The notes: generated from the letters alone by a model not told the origin. A DNA stretch of 64,000 bases from Komagataeibacter intermedius TF2 (GCF_000964425.1 NZ_BANF01000012.1:62001-126000), one strand, 5' to 3'. Shown: positions 37,650 to 48,200, numbered from the stretch's first letter. Made by a program: numbers and translations.

Positions 37650-37996
37650 GGGGCCTGCTGGGAATAAAAGTGTCTTGATGCGATTCAAAGCCTGTATGGA
37701 TCGCTTTGTGCTGACGGACGCCCAATGGGCGAAGATGATCCCCCGATGTTCTGGCAAGAAGACGGATCGGGGTTGCGCCTCTTCCCTAACCAGCGGATTT
37801 CGGGACGTTTTTTGCAGACAGGGCATTCGATGTCCACCGGATCGTGGACACCACACGCGCGCAAGGCGCCTGCGTGGTCATTCCCCAGCGCAGGAACCGC
37901 ATCCCATGCGGAGCGACAGGACAGACAGATCCTTTGCAGCCATGATTCATCTCACAGCCGCAATCATCAGTTCACGATAATTCCCGACAGCCCCTG
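37650..37996 (+). mobile_element. Internally deleted IS5-family relic A
   Basis: Ends are inverted repeats GGGGCCTGCTGGGAA (37650) and TTCCCGACAGCCCC (37981). Inside is a transposase remnant: an N-terminal MDRFVLTDAQWAKMIP typical of IS5/IS1031-type transposases, a scrambled middle, and an in-frame C-terminus DRSFAAMIHLTAAIISSR. The conserved DDE core is missing, so it cannot move by itself. The last 80 bp are nearly identical to relic B at 54.6 kb. The right end abuts half of a REP palindrome. It accounts for most of the gene-free stretch 37571-38043. Confidence 0.8.
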
Positions 37997-38025
37997 AAAA
38001 AAGGCGGCACCCAGAAATTTTTATC
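37997..38025. repeat. REP-like half palindrome 2
   Basis: AAAAAAGGCGGCACCCAGAAATTTTT is the near-perfect reverse complement of the outer arm of palindrome 1, so the two arms flank relic A as an inverted repeat of about 28 bp. Confidence 0.65.
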
Positions 38026-38043
38026 CTTTTATCGGTTGCCGGG

Positions 38044-38280
38044 TCAGGACTTGAACCAGACCTCGACCGGGCCCTTGACCTTCATGGCCATCGGGTTGCC
38101 GAAACGGTCGGTGCCACGACCCACGGCCAGACGCACCCAGCCCTCGCTTATGCAGTATTCCTCGACATTGTTTTTCTCGATGCCCTTGAAACGCACGCCA
38201 ATGCCGCGATCAAGCAGGGCCTCGTTGTAAAAGGGGCTGGCGGGATTGACGGACAGACGGTCCGGCGGGGTATTGGTCAT
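38044..38280 (-). CDS. DUF3297 family protein
   Basis: 78 residues from MTNTPPDRLSVNP; the ORF extends upstream into DNA shared with yigZ but the family begins here. Pattern PFYNEALLDRGIGVRFKG, NNVEEYCISEGWVRLAVGR and GNPMAMKVKGPVEVWF matches DUF3297, small cytoplasmic proteins of unknown function common in proteobacteria. Downstream of yigZ on the same strand, with 58 bp between. Confidence 0.8.
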   Translation of the reverse strand: MTNTPPDRLSVNPASPFYNEALLDRGIGVRFKGIEKNNVEEYCISEGWVRLAVGRGTDRFGNPMAMKVKGPVEVWFKS

Positions 38281-38338
38281 ATCTGGTCTTTTTCCGTATG
38301 GTGAAGGTGAAACGCTGTCTGACATAGCGGCAATGCCG

Positions 38339-38965
38339 TTAGTCTCCAACACCCTGCATGCCGTCTTCCTCCACCGCGCGGATCAATGCCTGCCCACGGG
38401 TAATGTCGGTTATGCGGGTGCGGACCTCCGCCTCCCTTGCCGCGGGCAGGGTGATCTGCATGCCAACGCCCTGCGCGCCGAAATCCTCGCCCACGATCTG
38501 GCAGTCCATGCTTTCCAGTCGGGCGCGCAACAGGGCATGGTCGGAAAAACCGCAGCCAAACGTCAGGGACACCATGTCCACGATCGGGATGCGTTCCGCC
38601 GTGCGCAGGCATTCCGCAGCTGTCCCGCCATAGGCCCGCACCAGACCACCCGCGCCCAGCTTGGTGCCGCCAAACCACCGCGTGACCACGACCACAGTGC
38701 GGTCAAAGCCCTGTCCCTCGATCACCTGCAGGATGGGGCGGCCCGCCGTGCCGCCGGGTTCGCCCGCGTCATCGCTGCGATAGGTCTGGCCGATCAGGTA
38801 GGCCCAGCAGTTGTGGGTGGCGTCGGGATCGCTGACGGATGCAATGAATTCCATGGCATCCGCAGGGGTGGAGGCGGGGGCCGCCTGCGCCAGGAAGATG
38901 CTTTTCTTCACCTCCCGCTCCAGCATGACGGGTTCGCGCAGCATGAAGCGTTCGGGAGTACTCAC
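38339..38965 (-). CDS. yigZ: YigZ/IMPACT family protein (UPF0029)
   Basis: 208 residues. The UPF0029 core shows KKSIFLAQAAPAST, THNCWAYLIG, DDAGEPGGTAGRPILQVIEG and the signature VVVTRWFGGTKLGAGGLVRAYGG, followed by the small DUF1949-like C-terminal domain. Related to eukaryotic IMPACT, which acts in translation control; the bacterial role is unclear. Its start overlaps the radA stop by 4 bp, so the two are coupled. Confidence 0.92.
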   Translation of the reverse strand: MSTPERFMLREPVMLEREVKKSIFLAQAAPASTPADAMEFIASVSDPDATHNCWAYLIGQTYRSDDAGEPGGTAGRPILQVIEGQGFDRTVVVVTRWFGGTKLGAGGLVRAYGGTAAECLRTAERIPIVDMVSLTFGCGFSDHALLRARLESMDCQIVGEDFGAQGVGMQITLPAAREAEVRTRITDITRGQALIRAVEEDGMQGVGD

Positions 38966-40368
38966 CCCGCCGCCTCCTCCATGGCTCCCGTAAACAGGCT
39001 GACCAGATCGCCCAGATGGCCGATTTCCTGTATGCCCAGCCCGTCCGGGGCCGTGGGCTTGCGGTTGCCGCGTGCGATACGGCGCGGCAGGAAGGCCTGC
39101 TCGAATCCCAGCTTGTGGGCTTCCTTCAGGCGTGTATCGGGCTGCGAGACCTGACGGATCTCGCCCGACAGGCCGACCTCGCCAAAATAGACCGAGCCCG
39201 CGCTGGTGGGCTGCCCGGTCGCGGCGGAAACAAGGGCGGCAGCCACCGCCATGTCGGCTGCCGGTTCACCCACCCGCAGGCCGCCTGCGATATTGAGGTG
39301 GACATCCATGGTGTTGAGCTTGATGCCGCACCGCGCTTCCAGCACGGCCAGCAGCATGTTCAGCCGCCCCGTATCCCATCCCACGACCGCGCGCCGCGCG
39401 CCGCCATCCCCTGCCTTGGGAGACAGCAGGGCCTGCACCTCCAGCAGGACGGGGCGTGTGCCCTCCATGCCCGCGAACACGGCGGACCCCGCGATATGCC
39501 CACGCCGTTCAGCCAGAAACAGGGCGGAGGGATTGGGTACTTCTTCCAGTCCCTGATCGGTCATGGCGAACACGCCGATTTCGTCAGTCGCGCCAAAACG
39601 GTTCTTGGCCGCGCGCAGGATACGGAACTGGTGCCCACGGTCGCCTTCAAAATACATGACCGCATCGACCATGTGTTCCAGCACGCGGGGACCGGCCAGC
39701 GCCCCTTCCTTTGTCACGTGCCCCACCAGAATCAGGCTGAAGCCACGCTGCTTGGCCAGGCGGATCAGTTCAAACGCGCAGGCGCGGACCTGGCTTACGG
39801 TACCCGGCGCGCTTTCCACCGTTTCCATCCACATGGTCTGGATGGAATCGATCACGACCAGCGCCAGATCCTTTTCCGCATCCAGCGTTGCGGCGATATC
39901 AGCCACATTGATGGCGGCGGCCAGTTCCAGCGTCGGCGCTTCCAGCCCCAGCCTGCGCGCGCGCAGGCGGATCTGGTCCACCGCTTCCTCGCCCGATATG
40001 TACATGACCTTGCGCCCTGCACGGGCCAGGGCGCATGCGCCCTGCAGCAGCAGCGTCGACTTGCCGATACCCGGGTCACCACCCACCAGCACGACGGATG
40101 CCGGAACCAGCCCACCGCCCAGCACGCGGTCCAGTTCCCCGATACGGGTTTCAATGCGCGGCGGCGGCGGCGTGTCGCCCGCAAGGCCGACAAGGTTGAT
40201 GCGGCTGCCGGCGCGCCTGCGGGCATTGGTGCCGCCGGTTGCGGTGGGTTCGACCGTTTCCTCGACTATGCTGTTCCATGCGCCGCAGGCATCGCACCGG
40301 CCCGACCACTTGGAAAAGACCGCCCCGCAGGACTGGCAGACAAAACGGTTAGCGGGCCGACGCGCCAT
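38962..40368 (-). CDS. radA: DNA repair protein RadA
   Basis: RecA-like helicase that branch-migrates recombination intermediates. 468 residues. N-terminal zinc finger CQSCGAVFSKWSGRCDACGAW, Walker A GGDPGIGKST, Walker B LVVIDSIQT, the RadA motif KNRFGATDE, and a C-terminal Lon-like domain (GIKLNTMDVHLNIAGGLRV, AAALVSAATGQP). First gene of radA-yigZ on the minus strand. Confidence 0.96.
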   Translation of the reverse strand: MARRPANRFVCQSCGAVFSKWSGRCDACGAWNSIVEETVEPTATGGTNARRRAGSRINLVGLAGDTPPPPRIETRIGELDRVLGGGLVPASVVLVGGDPGIGKSTLLLQGACALARAGRKVMYISGEEAVDQIRLRARRLGLEAPTLELAAAINVADIAATLDAEKDLALVVIDSIQTMWMETVESAPGTVSQVRACAFELIRLAKQRGFSLILVGHVTKEGALAGPRVLEHMVDAVMYFEGDRGHQFRILRAAKNRFGATDEIGVFAMTDQGLEEVPNPSALFLAERRGHIAGSAVFAGMEGTRPVLLEVQALLSPKAGDGGARRAVVGWDTGRLNMLLAVLEARCGIKLNTMDVHLNIAGGLRVGEPAADMAVAAALVSAATGQPTSAGSVYFGEVGLSGEIRQVSQPDTRLKEAHKLGFEQAFLPRRIARGNRKPTAPDGLGIQEIGHLGDLVSLFTGAMEEAAG

Positions 40369-40463
40369 GATGGCTCCTTGGACAAGAACAGATCGTGTAT
40401 ATCATATATGGAACGACCGGCCGCAAAAGTCAGAGGGCGCATGAAAAGCCCCTGGCCAAACGG

Positions 40464-40516
40464 GACAAAAGTTTTTGGTGACGCTTTTTTCAAAAAGGCG
40501 GCGCCAGAAAAATTCT
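40464..40516. repeat. REP-like palindrome 3
   Basis: An imperfect inverted repeat around TTTTTTCAAAAA: left arm AAAAGTTTTTGGTGACGC, right arm GGCGGCGCCAGAAAAATT. Located just past the mlaF stop, 95 bp upstream of the radA start. Could end the mla transcript. Confidence 0.65.
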
Positions 40517-40529
40517 GTTTCCCTATCAA

Positions 40530-41327
40530 TCAGTTCCGCACATCAACCTTGATCGGCCCTTCGCGGCGACCGTGGGTAAACTGGTCCACCACCGGATTGC
40601 CACTGTCGAACAGCCTTGACGGCAGCCCCTGCCAGATCAGCCTACCCTCATACAGCATGCCGACCCGGTCCCCGATCCGCTGGGCGGAGGCCATGTCATG
40701 CGTAATGGCGATGGCGGTCGATCCCAGCCTGCGCACGCAGTCGGCAATCAGCCCGTCAATCACGGCCCCCATGATAGGGTCCAGCCCGGTTGTCGGTTCA
40801 TCGAAGAACAGGATTTCAGGACGTGCCGCAATCGCACGCGCCAGCCCCACGCGTTTCTGCATGCCCCCTGACAGTTCGGATGGCGACAGCGCGCCCACGG
40901 CAGGGTCCATGCCCACCTGTTCCAGCAGGGCGCCCGCGCGTTCGCGGGCCTGTGCGCGGGTAATGCGCGGCCCATGACCCGCGCGTGCCGCAGCAATCAG
41001 GCCGAATGTCACGTTTTCCCACACGCTCAGGCTGTCAAACAGCGCGCCATTCTGGAACAGCATGCCGATCCGGGCCATGTAGGGTTCACGCTGGCGGGGC
41101 GAAAGCGTCGTGACATCCACGCCGTCAATCTCGATGGAACCCGCATCGGGCGTAATCAGCCCCAGTATGCAGCGCAGCAGCACCGACTTGCCCGTGCCCG
41201 ACCCGCCGATGACCACGAACGACGTGCCGCCCATGACATCAAGGTCCACCCCATCCAGCACCACCTTGGGGCCAAACGCCTTTTTCAGGCCGCGGATGCG
41301 GATCTTGGGTGTCTGTGTGTCGGTCAT
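40530..41327 (-). CDS. mlaF: MlaF-like ABC transporter ATPase (phospholipid transport)
   Basis: 265 residues from MTDTQTPKIRIRGLKKAFG; the ORF runs 86 codons further upstream through mlaE and that part is not coding. Walker A GGSGTGKSVLLRCILG, the ABC signature LSGGMQKRVGLARAIA, Walker B EILFFDEPTTGLDP and the H-loop AITHDM are intact. The start overlaps the mlaE stop by 4 bp. MlaF/MlaE form an inner-membrane complex moving glycerophospholipids between membranes. The usual third gene, mlaD, does not follow. Confidence 0.9.
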   Translation of the reverse strand: MTDTQTPKIRIRGLKKAFGPKVVLDGVDLDVMGGTSFVVIGGSGTGKSVLLRCILGLITPDAGSIEIDGVDVTTLSPRQREPYMARIGMLFQNGALFDSLSVWENVTFGLIAAARAGHGPRITRAQARERAGALLEQVGMDPAVGALSPSELSGGMQKRVGLARAIAARPEILFFDEPTTGLDPIMGAVIDGLIADCVRRLGSTAIAITHDMASAQRIGDRVGMLYEGRLIWQGLPSRLFDSGNPVVDQFTHGRREGPIKVDVRN

Positions 41328-42109
41328 TGGGAAAAGAACACGTCTGTCAGGAGGTAGTCGAATGTCAGCAGCAGGATCGAGGCCGCGACCACGGCCGCCG
41401 TCGTCGCCGCCCCCACGCCTTCGGCCCCGCCCCGGCTGTGATAGCCGTGATAGCAGCCCATAAGCGCGATCAGGAACCCGAAGATGGCTGCCTTTACCAG
41501 CCCCACCGTCACGTCCATGACCTTGAGCGAGGCAATCGTGGCCGTGATATAGGCGGACGCCGAGAAATCCAGCTTCATCACGCACACGGTAAACCCGCCC
41601 AGCACGCCCAGTATGTCGGCCACCAGCACAAGGAACGGCAGCGCCAGCGTGCCCGCCACCAGCCGTGGCGTGACAAGGTACTTGATGGGATTGGTGGACA
41701 GGGTGGTCAGCGCGTCGATCTGGTCGGTCACGCGCATGGTGCCGATTTCAGCCGACATGGCGGCTCCGACCCGGCCCGCCACCATCAACCCCGCCAGCAC
41801 TGGCCCCAGTTCACGCGTAACCGCAAGAATGACAATGCCCGCAATGGCGTTCTGGGCATGGTACTGGGCAAAACCGGTATAGGACTGGAGTGCGATCACC
41901 CCACCCGAAAACAGCGCCGTCAGTGCAACAACCGGCAGCGAGAAATAGCCGATTTCAACCAGCGTGCCCCACAGCGTGCGCCAGTAAAAGGGGGGACGGA
42001 CCACATGCGACAGGGCAACGGCGGCAAACAGCGCCACCCGCCCCGCCATGCGGACGATATCCAGAACGGCCCTGCCCAATCCGGCAATAAAATCGAGTAC
42101 GCCGTTCAC
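41324..42109 (-). CDS. mlaE: MlaE-like ABC transporter permease
   Basis: 261 residues, five to six helices. The MlaE family pattern is visible in GYFSLPVVALTALFSGGVIALQSY, ELGPVLAGLMVAGRVGAAMSAEIGTMRVTDQIDAL and LVTPRLVAGTLALPFL. It is the permease partner of the overlapping ATPase gene. Confidence 0.92.
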   Translation of the reverse strand: MNGVLDFIAGLGRAVLDIVRMAGRVALFAAVALSHVVRPPFYWRTLWGTLVEIGYFSLPVVALTALFSGGVIALQSYTGFAQYHAQNAIAGIVILAVTRELGPVLAGLMVAGRVGAAMSAEIGTMRVTDQIDALTTLSTNPIKYLVTPRLVAGTLALPFLVLVADILGVLGGFTVCVMKLDFSASAYITATIASLKVMDVTVGLVKAAIFGFLIALMGCYHGYHSRGGAEGVGAATTAAVVAASILLLTFDYLLTDVFFSQ

Positions 42110-42233
42110 GACGCCTCCCGCGCATGAGGGTGATCGCCAGACCGGACGACAGGTTCAGCAGACATATCCCTGCCGTAGCGCGGCAGGCCACCCACGTCAA
42201 AGCGAAAGCGCATGATGGACCACGCCCACGGGC

Positions 42234-43472
42234 CTACGGCACGCCGGAACCTCCCGCGCGCCGGTTGCACGCATGCCGCCACATGTTGCACGCCACCATG
42301 CAGCCCACACCCGCCATGACCACCACCGCCAGCGGCGCAGGCGTGCGGAAGGCGACATGACCCAGAATGAAGCCACTGGCCGCCGCAAGGGAAAACTGGA
42401 TGGTGCCCATCAGTGCCGAGGCGCTCCCCGCCTGGTGACCATGGTGGGTCAACGCCAGCACAGTGGCATTCGGCCCGATAAACCCGAGGCAGCCGGTAAT
42501 GCTGCTGATCAGCACACAGACCAGCGCCGGATGGGCAGGTCCCGCAACGCCCGCAAGCGACAGCACCAGGCACATGGTTGCCGCCAGCAGGCAGCATGCA
42601 ATGCCACCATCAAGCAGCCGCGACAGGTCGATCCGGTGCACAAGGCTGCCGTTCGTCTGCGCGCAGGCAATGAATATTCCCGCATTCAGCCCGAAAAACA
42701 CCCCGAACTGCGTGGGCGTGAACCCCAGCAGATGTTCGAACACCATGGGCGCGGAGGTGATGTAGGCAAACATGACGAACGAGGAAAAACTGTTGATCAG
42801 CGCGCTGGACATGAACACCGGTTCACGCACCAGCCCGCCGTAACGGGCGATCGTGCCGGTCAGGGAAAAGGCGATGCGCCTGTCCACAGGCATGGTGTCG
42901 GGCATGGTGGCCAGCACCGTGCCCAGTCCCGCCGCGCCATAGATGACCGCAATAATGAAAATCCACCGCCAGTGCCCCATCATCAGCACCAGGCTGCCCA
43001 GCGACGGCGCAAGGATGGGCATGACCCCGAACACCAGCATGAGCTGTGACATCATGCGCGCGCCGACGGCCCCTGTCGCCACGTCGCGCACGATGGCGCG
43101 TGGCAGGACCGCGCATGCCGCCCCGCCCAGCGCCGAGACAAACCGGCACAGGCAGAACAAATCGAAGCTGGCGGCCATGGCGCACCCGACCGATCCCACC
43201 GTAAACAGCACCAGACCGCCCAGCAGCGGCAGCCTGCGGCCCAGCCGGTCGGAAATGGGGCCAAGACTGAACTGCCCCACCGCCAGCCCCGCGAACCACG
43301 CCGCCAGCGTGACCTGACTGGCGCCCGCATGGCCACCGGCCAGTTCCGCATCCATGATGGGAAAGGCGGGCAGGTACATATCGGTCGCCAGCGGGCCGAT
43401 GGCCGTCAGCAGCCCCAGCAGGGCAATCATCCAGAACGGCATGGCAGGGGCGGAAAGGCTACGCGGAGGCAT
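42234..43472 (-). CDS. Bcr/CflA-type MFS drug efflux transporter
   Basis: 412 residues with 12 predicted helices. The first-half motif GPISDRLGRRLPLLGGL and the opening TAIGPLATDMYLPAFPIM are typical of the Bcr/CflA (DHA1) group, as is GAACAVLPRAIVRDV. It probably exports drugs or small metabolites by proton antiport. Separate from the mla genes (124 bp). Confidence 0.88.
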   Translation of the reverse strand: MPPRSLSAPAMPFWMIALLGLLTAIGPLATDMYLPAFPIMDAELAGGHAGASQVTLAAWFAGLAVGQFSLGPISDRLGRRLPLLGGLVLFTVGSVGCAMAASFDLFCLCRFVSALGGAACAVLPRAIVRDVATGAVGARMMSQLMLVFGVMPILAPSLGSLVLMMGHWRWIFIIAVIYGAAGLGTVLATMPDTMPVDRRIAFSLTGTIARYGGLVREPVFMSSALINSFSSFVMFAYITSAPMVFEHLLGFTPTQFGVFFGLNAGIFIACAQTNGSLVHRIDLSRLLDGGIACCLLAATMCLVLSLAGVAGPAHPALVCVLISSITGCLGFIGPNATVLALTHHGHQAGSASALMGTIQFSLAAASGFILGHVAFRTPAPLAVVVMAGVGCMVACNMWRHACNRRAGGSGVP

Positions 43473-43587
43473 GGGAATCCGAAGGACAGGGGGATCAGGA
43501 CGGCGGCGGACGCCGCGCTATCGGCATATCCACGAATTCCCGGCACCTTGTCCATGATCCATGGTGCATGAAACACATGCGCGTCCG

Positions 43588-43607
43588 GGCGGGCCGTGTG
43601 GCCCGCC
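43588..43607 (-). terminator. Hairpin after gmk
   Basis: 8-bp perfect stem GGCGGGCC-GTGT-GGCCCGCC just past the gmk stop, without a T-run. Confidence 0.4.
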
Positions 43608-43615
43608 TGTGCAGG

Positions 43616-44278
43616 TCAGATACCGAAGCTGGCCACCAGGTCCGCCAGCCCCACCTGCCGGTGGCGTTCCAGCCTGGCCGCCACCAGCACGGCGCGGGCT
43701 TCCGCGATGGCCGTGTCGAGGTCGGAATTGATGATGACGTGGTCGAATTCATTCCAGTGCGAGATCTCGTCCCGCGCGGCCTGCATGCGGCGCGCGATTT
43801 CATCCACCTCGTCCGATGCGCGGCCATGCAGGCGGCGTTCGAGTTCCTCGATCGAAGGCGGCAGCACGAACAGGCTGATCACATCCCCCGGCAGGGCGGC
43901 GCGGATCTGGCGGTGCCCCTGCCAGTCGATGTCGAACACCATGTCGCGCCCCTCCGACAGGGCCTGTTCCACCGGGGCGCGGGGGGTGCCGTATCCCCGG
44001 CCGAACACGGTCGCCCATTCCAGCATCTCGCCCGCGTCCGCCATGCGGGTGAATTCGTCCATGCTGCGGAAATGGTAATGGATACCGTCCGTTTCCCCCG
44101 GTCGCGGCTGCCGGGTGGTCACGGACACGGAATGCAGCAGCTGCGGCTCCGACGCCCGTAACGCATTGGCAATGGTTGACTTGCCCGCACCCGATGGCGC
44201 TGAAATAACCAGACAGACCCCACGGCGCCGGACCGGGGCCACGGGGGGCGTGCGGGGGGGAATGGGTGCTTGGGTCAT
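43616..44278 (-). CDS. gmk: Guanylate kinase
   Basis: Phosphorylates GMP to GDP. 220 residues. P-loop VISAPSGAGKSTIANAL near residue 25, GMP-binding SVTTRQPRPGETDGIHYHF and DIDWQGHRQIR. About 20 extra Pro/Arg-rich residues precede the fold, so a start at a later codon is possible but none is clearly better. Confidence 0.95.
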   Translation of the reverse strand: MTQAPIPPRTPPVAPVRRRGVCLVISAPSGAGKSTIANALRASEPQLLHSVSVTTRQPRPGETDGIHYHFRSMDEFTRMADAGEMLEWATVFGRGYGTPRAPVEQALSEGRDMVFDIDWQGHRQIRAALPGDVISLFVLPPSIEELERRLHGRASDEVDEIARRMQAARDEISHWNEFDHVIINSDLDTAIAEARAVLVAARLERHRQVGLADLVASFGI

Positions 44279-44368
44279 GCGGGTCTCCTTGGCGGTGGCG
44301 GTTCAAATGCGCGCCGGATGCATAAACGGGGTAGCGCAGTTCTAACAGGGAGTATGTAGTCTGCGAAT

Positions 44369-45202
44369 ATGAAACAGGATTCGATACTCATTACCGGCGC
44401 GTCCTCGGGGATCGGGCGCGGACTTGCCCTTGCCCTTGCCCGGCCGGGACGCACGCTGCATCTGGGTGGCCGCAATGCCGACGCCCTGCGTGACGTGGCG
44501 ACACGCTGCATTGCACGTGGCGCCGATGCCCGCGTGCAGGTGCGTGACGTGCGCGACCAGGCCGGCATGGAAAAATGGATCGGGAGCGCGGGCCCGCTGG
44601 ACCTGGTTTTTGCATGCGCGGGCATTACCGCCTCTACCCGTGGGGGGGATGACGCGCCCCATGAACCCGATGCGCAGGTCCGCCGCATGTTCGCGACCAA
44701 CGTGGATGGCGTGCTGAACACGGTGCTGCCCGCGCTGCATGTCATGCGCGCGCAGCCACGCGGAAGCGATGGGGTGCGCGGACGTATCTGCGCCATGTCA
44801 TCGGTGGCGGGGCTTGTCTCCTTCCCCGGCACGCCATCCTACTGCGCGTCCAAGGCGGCGGTGGACCGCTTCATGGTGGCGACAGGGGCCAACATGAAGC
44901 GGGCGGGCATTGTCATGTCCAGCGTGTGCTGCGGCTTTGTCGCCACCCCCATGACGGCGCAGAACGATTTCCACATGCCCGGCCTGACCCAGACGGGGGA
45001 CGCCGTGCGCACCATCCTGTCCGGCGTTGCACGCGGCAGGCGGCGCATCTCGTTCCCGTGGTGGCTGACGGCGGGATCGCGGTTCATGGACCTGCTGCCG
45101 GTCAAAATCGCCGAATACTATTATTACCGCCAGCCCGCAGGGCAGGCAGGCACCATGGCGGAAACCGGGCTGGCGGCGGACCATGCCACGCCATCCACCT
45201 GA
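44369..45202 (+). CDS. Short-chain dehydrogenase/reductase
   Basis: 277 residues. NAD(P)-binding ILITGASSGIGRGLALALA at the N-terminus, FACAGITAS in place of NNAG, catalytic Ser in CAMSSVAGLVSF and the YxxxK motif in YCASKAAVDRF. The C-terminus ends with a basic, aromatic stretch near LPVKIAEYYYYR. Substrate unknown. An RND pump gene follows 63 bp later on the same strand and may be cotranscribed. Confidence 0.9.
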   Translation: MKQDSILITGASSGIGRGLALALARPGRTLHLGGRNADALRDVATRCIARGADARVQVRDVRDQAGMEKWIGSAGPLDLVFACAGITASTRGGDDAPHEPDAQVRRMFATNVDGVLNTVLPALHVMRAQPRGSDGVRGRICAMSSVAGLVSFPGTPSYCASKAAVDRFMVATGANMKRAGIVMSSVCCGFVATPMTAQNDFHMPGLTQTGDAVRTILSGVARGRRRISFPWWLTAGSRFMDLLPVKIAEYYYYRQPAGQAGTMAETGLAADHATPST

Positions 45203-45265
45203 CCATGCCGACCTGAATTCCGTCTGAATCAAGGATAACATGACCCGAACATCCGGAAACAGGCC

Positions 45266-48200
45266 GTGAACCTGTGCCGTATTTTCATCCTGCGCCCGGT
45301 TGCAACCACCCTGCTGGCAGCGGCCATCGTCCTTTCGGGGCTTTTTGCCTACCGGATACTGCCGGTGGGCGACCTGCCGGATATCGCGGTACCCGTCATT
45401 TACGTCGTGGCCAATCAGCCCGGGGCATCACCCCAGCAGATGGCCAGTTCCGTCACTACCCCGCTGGAACGCAGGCTGGGGCAGATCGCGGGCATAAGCG
45501 AGATTGAATCCGATTCCAGTCAGGATAGCGCCTTTATCCTGCTGACCTTCAATGATTCGACCAATATAGATTCCGCCGCCAACGATGTGGAAGCAGCCCT
45601 GCGCGCGGCCCGCGCCGACATGCCCGCGACGCTGGAATCACAGCCGGAATACTGGAAGGCCAACCCGTCGGAAAACCCGATCATGATCCTGGCCCTGACA
45701 TCGGAAACGCAGCCGATGTCGGAGCTGTATGATATTGCCAAGACACGCCTGCAGCCCCTGCTGTCACAGGTACAGGGCGTTGGCTGGGTCGAGTTGATGG
45801 GCAGTTCCCCACCTGCGGTCAGGGTGGAAATCAATCCGTGGCCCCTGTTCAAATACGGGCTGGGGTTCGAGGACATCCGTTCGGCCCTGGCGTCGGCCAA
45901 CGCCAATACCCCCAAGGGCGTGATCGAGAACGACACCACGCGCTACACCCTCGCCACCAATGACCAGGCGCGGACGGCAGCACAGTACCGCGACCTTGTC
46001 ATCGGCTACCGCGACAACCGCCCCGTGCGGCTGCAGGATGTGGCCTACGTGCATAACGGGGTGGAAAACGAACGCAAGGTCGGCTTCCTGAACGGGCACA
46101 GGGCCGCCATGGCCATTATCCTGCCGCGTGCGGGCGCCAATGTCATTCGCGTCACCGATGAAATCAAGGCCCGCCTTCCCGCCCTGCGCGCGGCCCTGCC
46201 GGGTGGGGTGACGCTGACCCCGGCCATGGACCGTTCCATCACCATCCGCGCGTCACTGGCCGATACGCAGTGGACGCTGCTGGCGTCGGTGGTGCTGGTG
46301 GTGGGTGTGGTGCTGGTGTTCCTGCGCACGCCGCGTTCCACCCTGATTCCCGCCATTACGGTGCCTATTTCGCTGGCGGGGACGGTGGCGGTCATGTCGC
46401 TGTTCCATTTCTCGCTTGATATCCTGTCCCTTATGGCGCTGACCATCGCGACCGGCTTCGTGGTGGATGACGCCATCGTGGTGCTGGAAAACATCGCCCG
46501 CCACATGGAGGCGGGCATGGGACGGATGCAGGCCGCCCTTCAGGGATCGCGTGAGATCGGGTTCACCGTCATGTCGATCACCATATCGCTGGTGGCGGTG
46601 TTCCTGCCGCTGCTGCTGCTGGGGGGGACGCCGGGGAAGGTCTTTTTCGAATTTTCCATGACGCTGGCCATTACCGTCACCGTTTCGCTGGTGCTTGCCC
46701 TCAGCCTGACGCCGATGATGTGCAGCCTTCTGCTGGAAGTCAGCCACGACACGCCCCTGCCCGCGGGTGCTGCGTGGTGGCGGCGCTGGCCGCGCGCGGT
46801 GGGCGACTGGCTGGAAGCGGGCTACCTGCACCTGCTGCGGTTTTATGAACGCACGCTGGATGTGGCGCTGCGCCACCATGTGCTGACCGCCGTGAGCCTG
46901 CCGCTGAGCCTGGCGGTCATGGTCGGGGTGATCGTGCTCATGCCCAAGGGAATATTGCCCAAGGAAGACGTGGCCATGGTCATGAGCTTCTTCCGTGCCG
47001 ACCAGACCACGTCATTTCCCGCCATGACGGACAAGATCCGCGCCATAAGTGACGCCCTGACCGCCGACAGGGATGCGCAGGAAGTCATCGCCTTTTCAGG
47101 CGACACCAATATCGAAGGGCAGGCCTTTGCCCAGATGGTGGACCGTACGAAGCGCGATGACGGCCCCGATGAAATGATCGAACGCATCCACAAGCGGCTG
47201 GCCAATATCCCGGGGCTCGATGTCTCCCTGTTTTCGGCAGGGGACATAAGCGGCGGCGGCGGGCGGCAGAAGGAAGGGGCGTACCGCTACCTGCTGACCA
47301 GCGATGACGCGGACGCCCTGTATACATGGGTGCCCGCGCTGACCGCGGCCCTGCGCACGGCGCCTGCCCTGCGGGATGTCACGACGGACATCATGAACAA
47401 TGGCGCGGCCATCCATGCTGACATCATCCGCGACCTTGCCGCGCGGTACCTGATCACGCCACAACTGGTCAGCAACACGCTGTATGACGCATTTGGCCAG
47501 CGCATCGCGTCCAACATCTCCACCTCGCTTGCGACCTACCATGTGGTGATGGAGGTGGCGGACCAGTACCGCACGTCCCCCGACATCCTGCAGTCATTCC
47601 GTATTTCCACCGCTGGCGGCAGTCCCGGCGGCGGCACGGTGTCCAATACGGTCCGCGCCCGCATGGCGACCACCACGCAGGCCAGCACCAGCACGCAGTT
47701 GAGCCAGCAGTCCTTCCGCAACGAAATCGCCAACAGGCTGGCGGGCGGGGCGGGCGCGTCAAACGGGTCGGCCGTATCATCCAGCACCGAAACCATGCTG
47801 CCCCTTTCCAACGTGGCGCGGCTTGAACACCATCCCACCGCCATTACCGTATCGCACAAGGGCGGGTCCGTATCCGCCGCCATTTCCTTCAACCTCGCCC
47901 CCGGCATGGCATTGAGCGACGCCACCGCCACCATTGCCGACACCATGGTCCGGATGCATGTGCCGCCTTCCATCCATGGCGGGTTTACCGGGCAGGCGGC
48001 GCAGTTCCAGTCCGCCATCATCAACGAGGTGCTGATCTTCATCGCCGCCCTTGTGACAATCTATGTGACGCTGGGCATCCTGTATGAAAGCTACATTCAC
48101 CCGCTGACCATCATGTCCACCCTGCCGTCAGCCGGGGTGGGGGCGGTGCTGGCGCTGTGGGTGCTGGGGCAGGAGTTTTCCCTGATCACCATGATCGGAA

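Noticed and set aside
37675-37688. TTGATGCGATTCAA, one mismatch from an FNR box
   Set aside because: Lies at the left end of the IS relic, upstream of a dead transposase, so probably coincidence.
39016-40977. A 653-codon ORF opposite radA and mlaF
   Set aside because: Crosses two genes and their intergenic repeat; clear antisense shadow.
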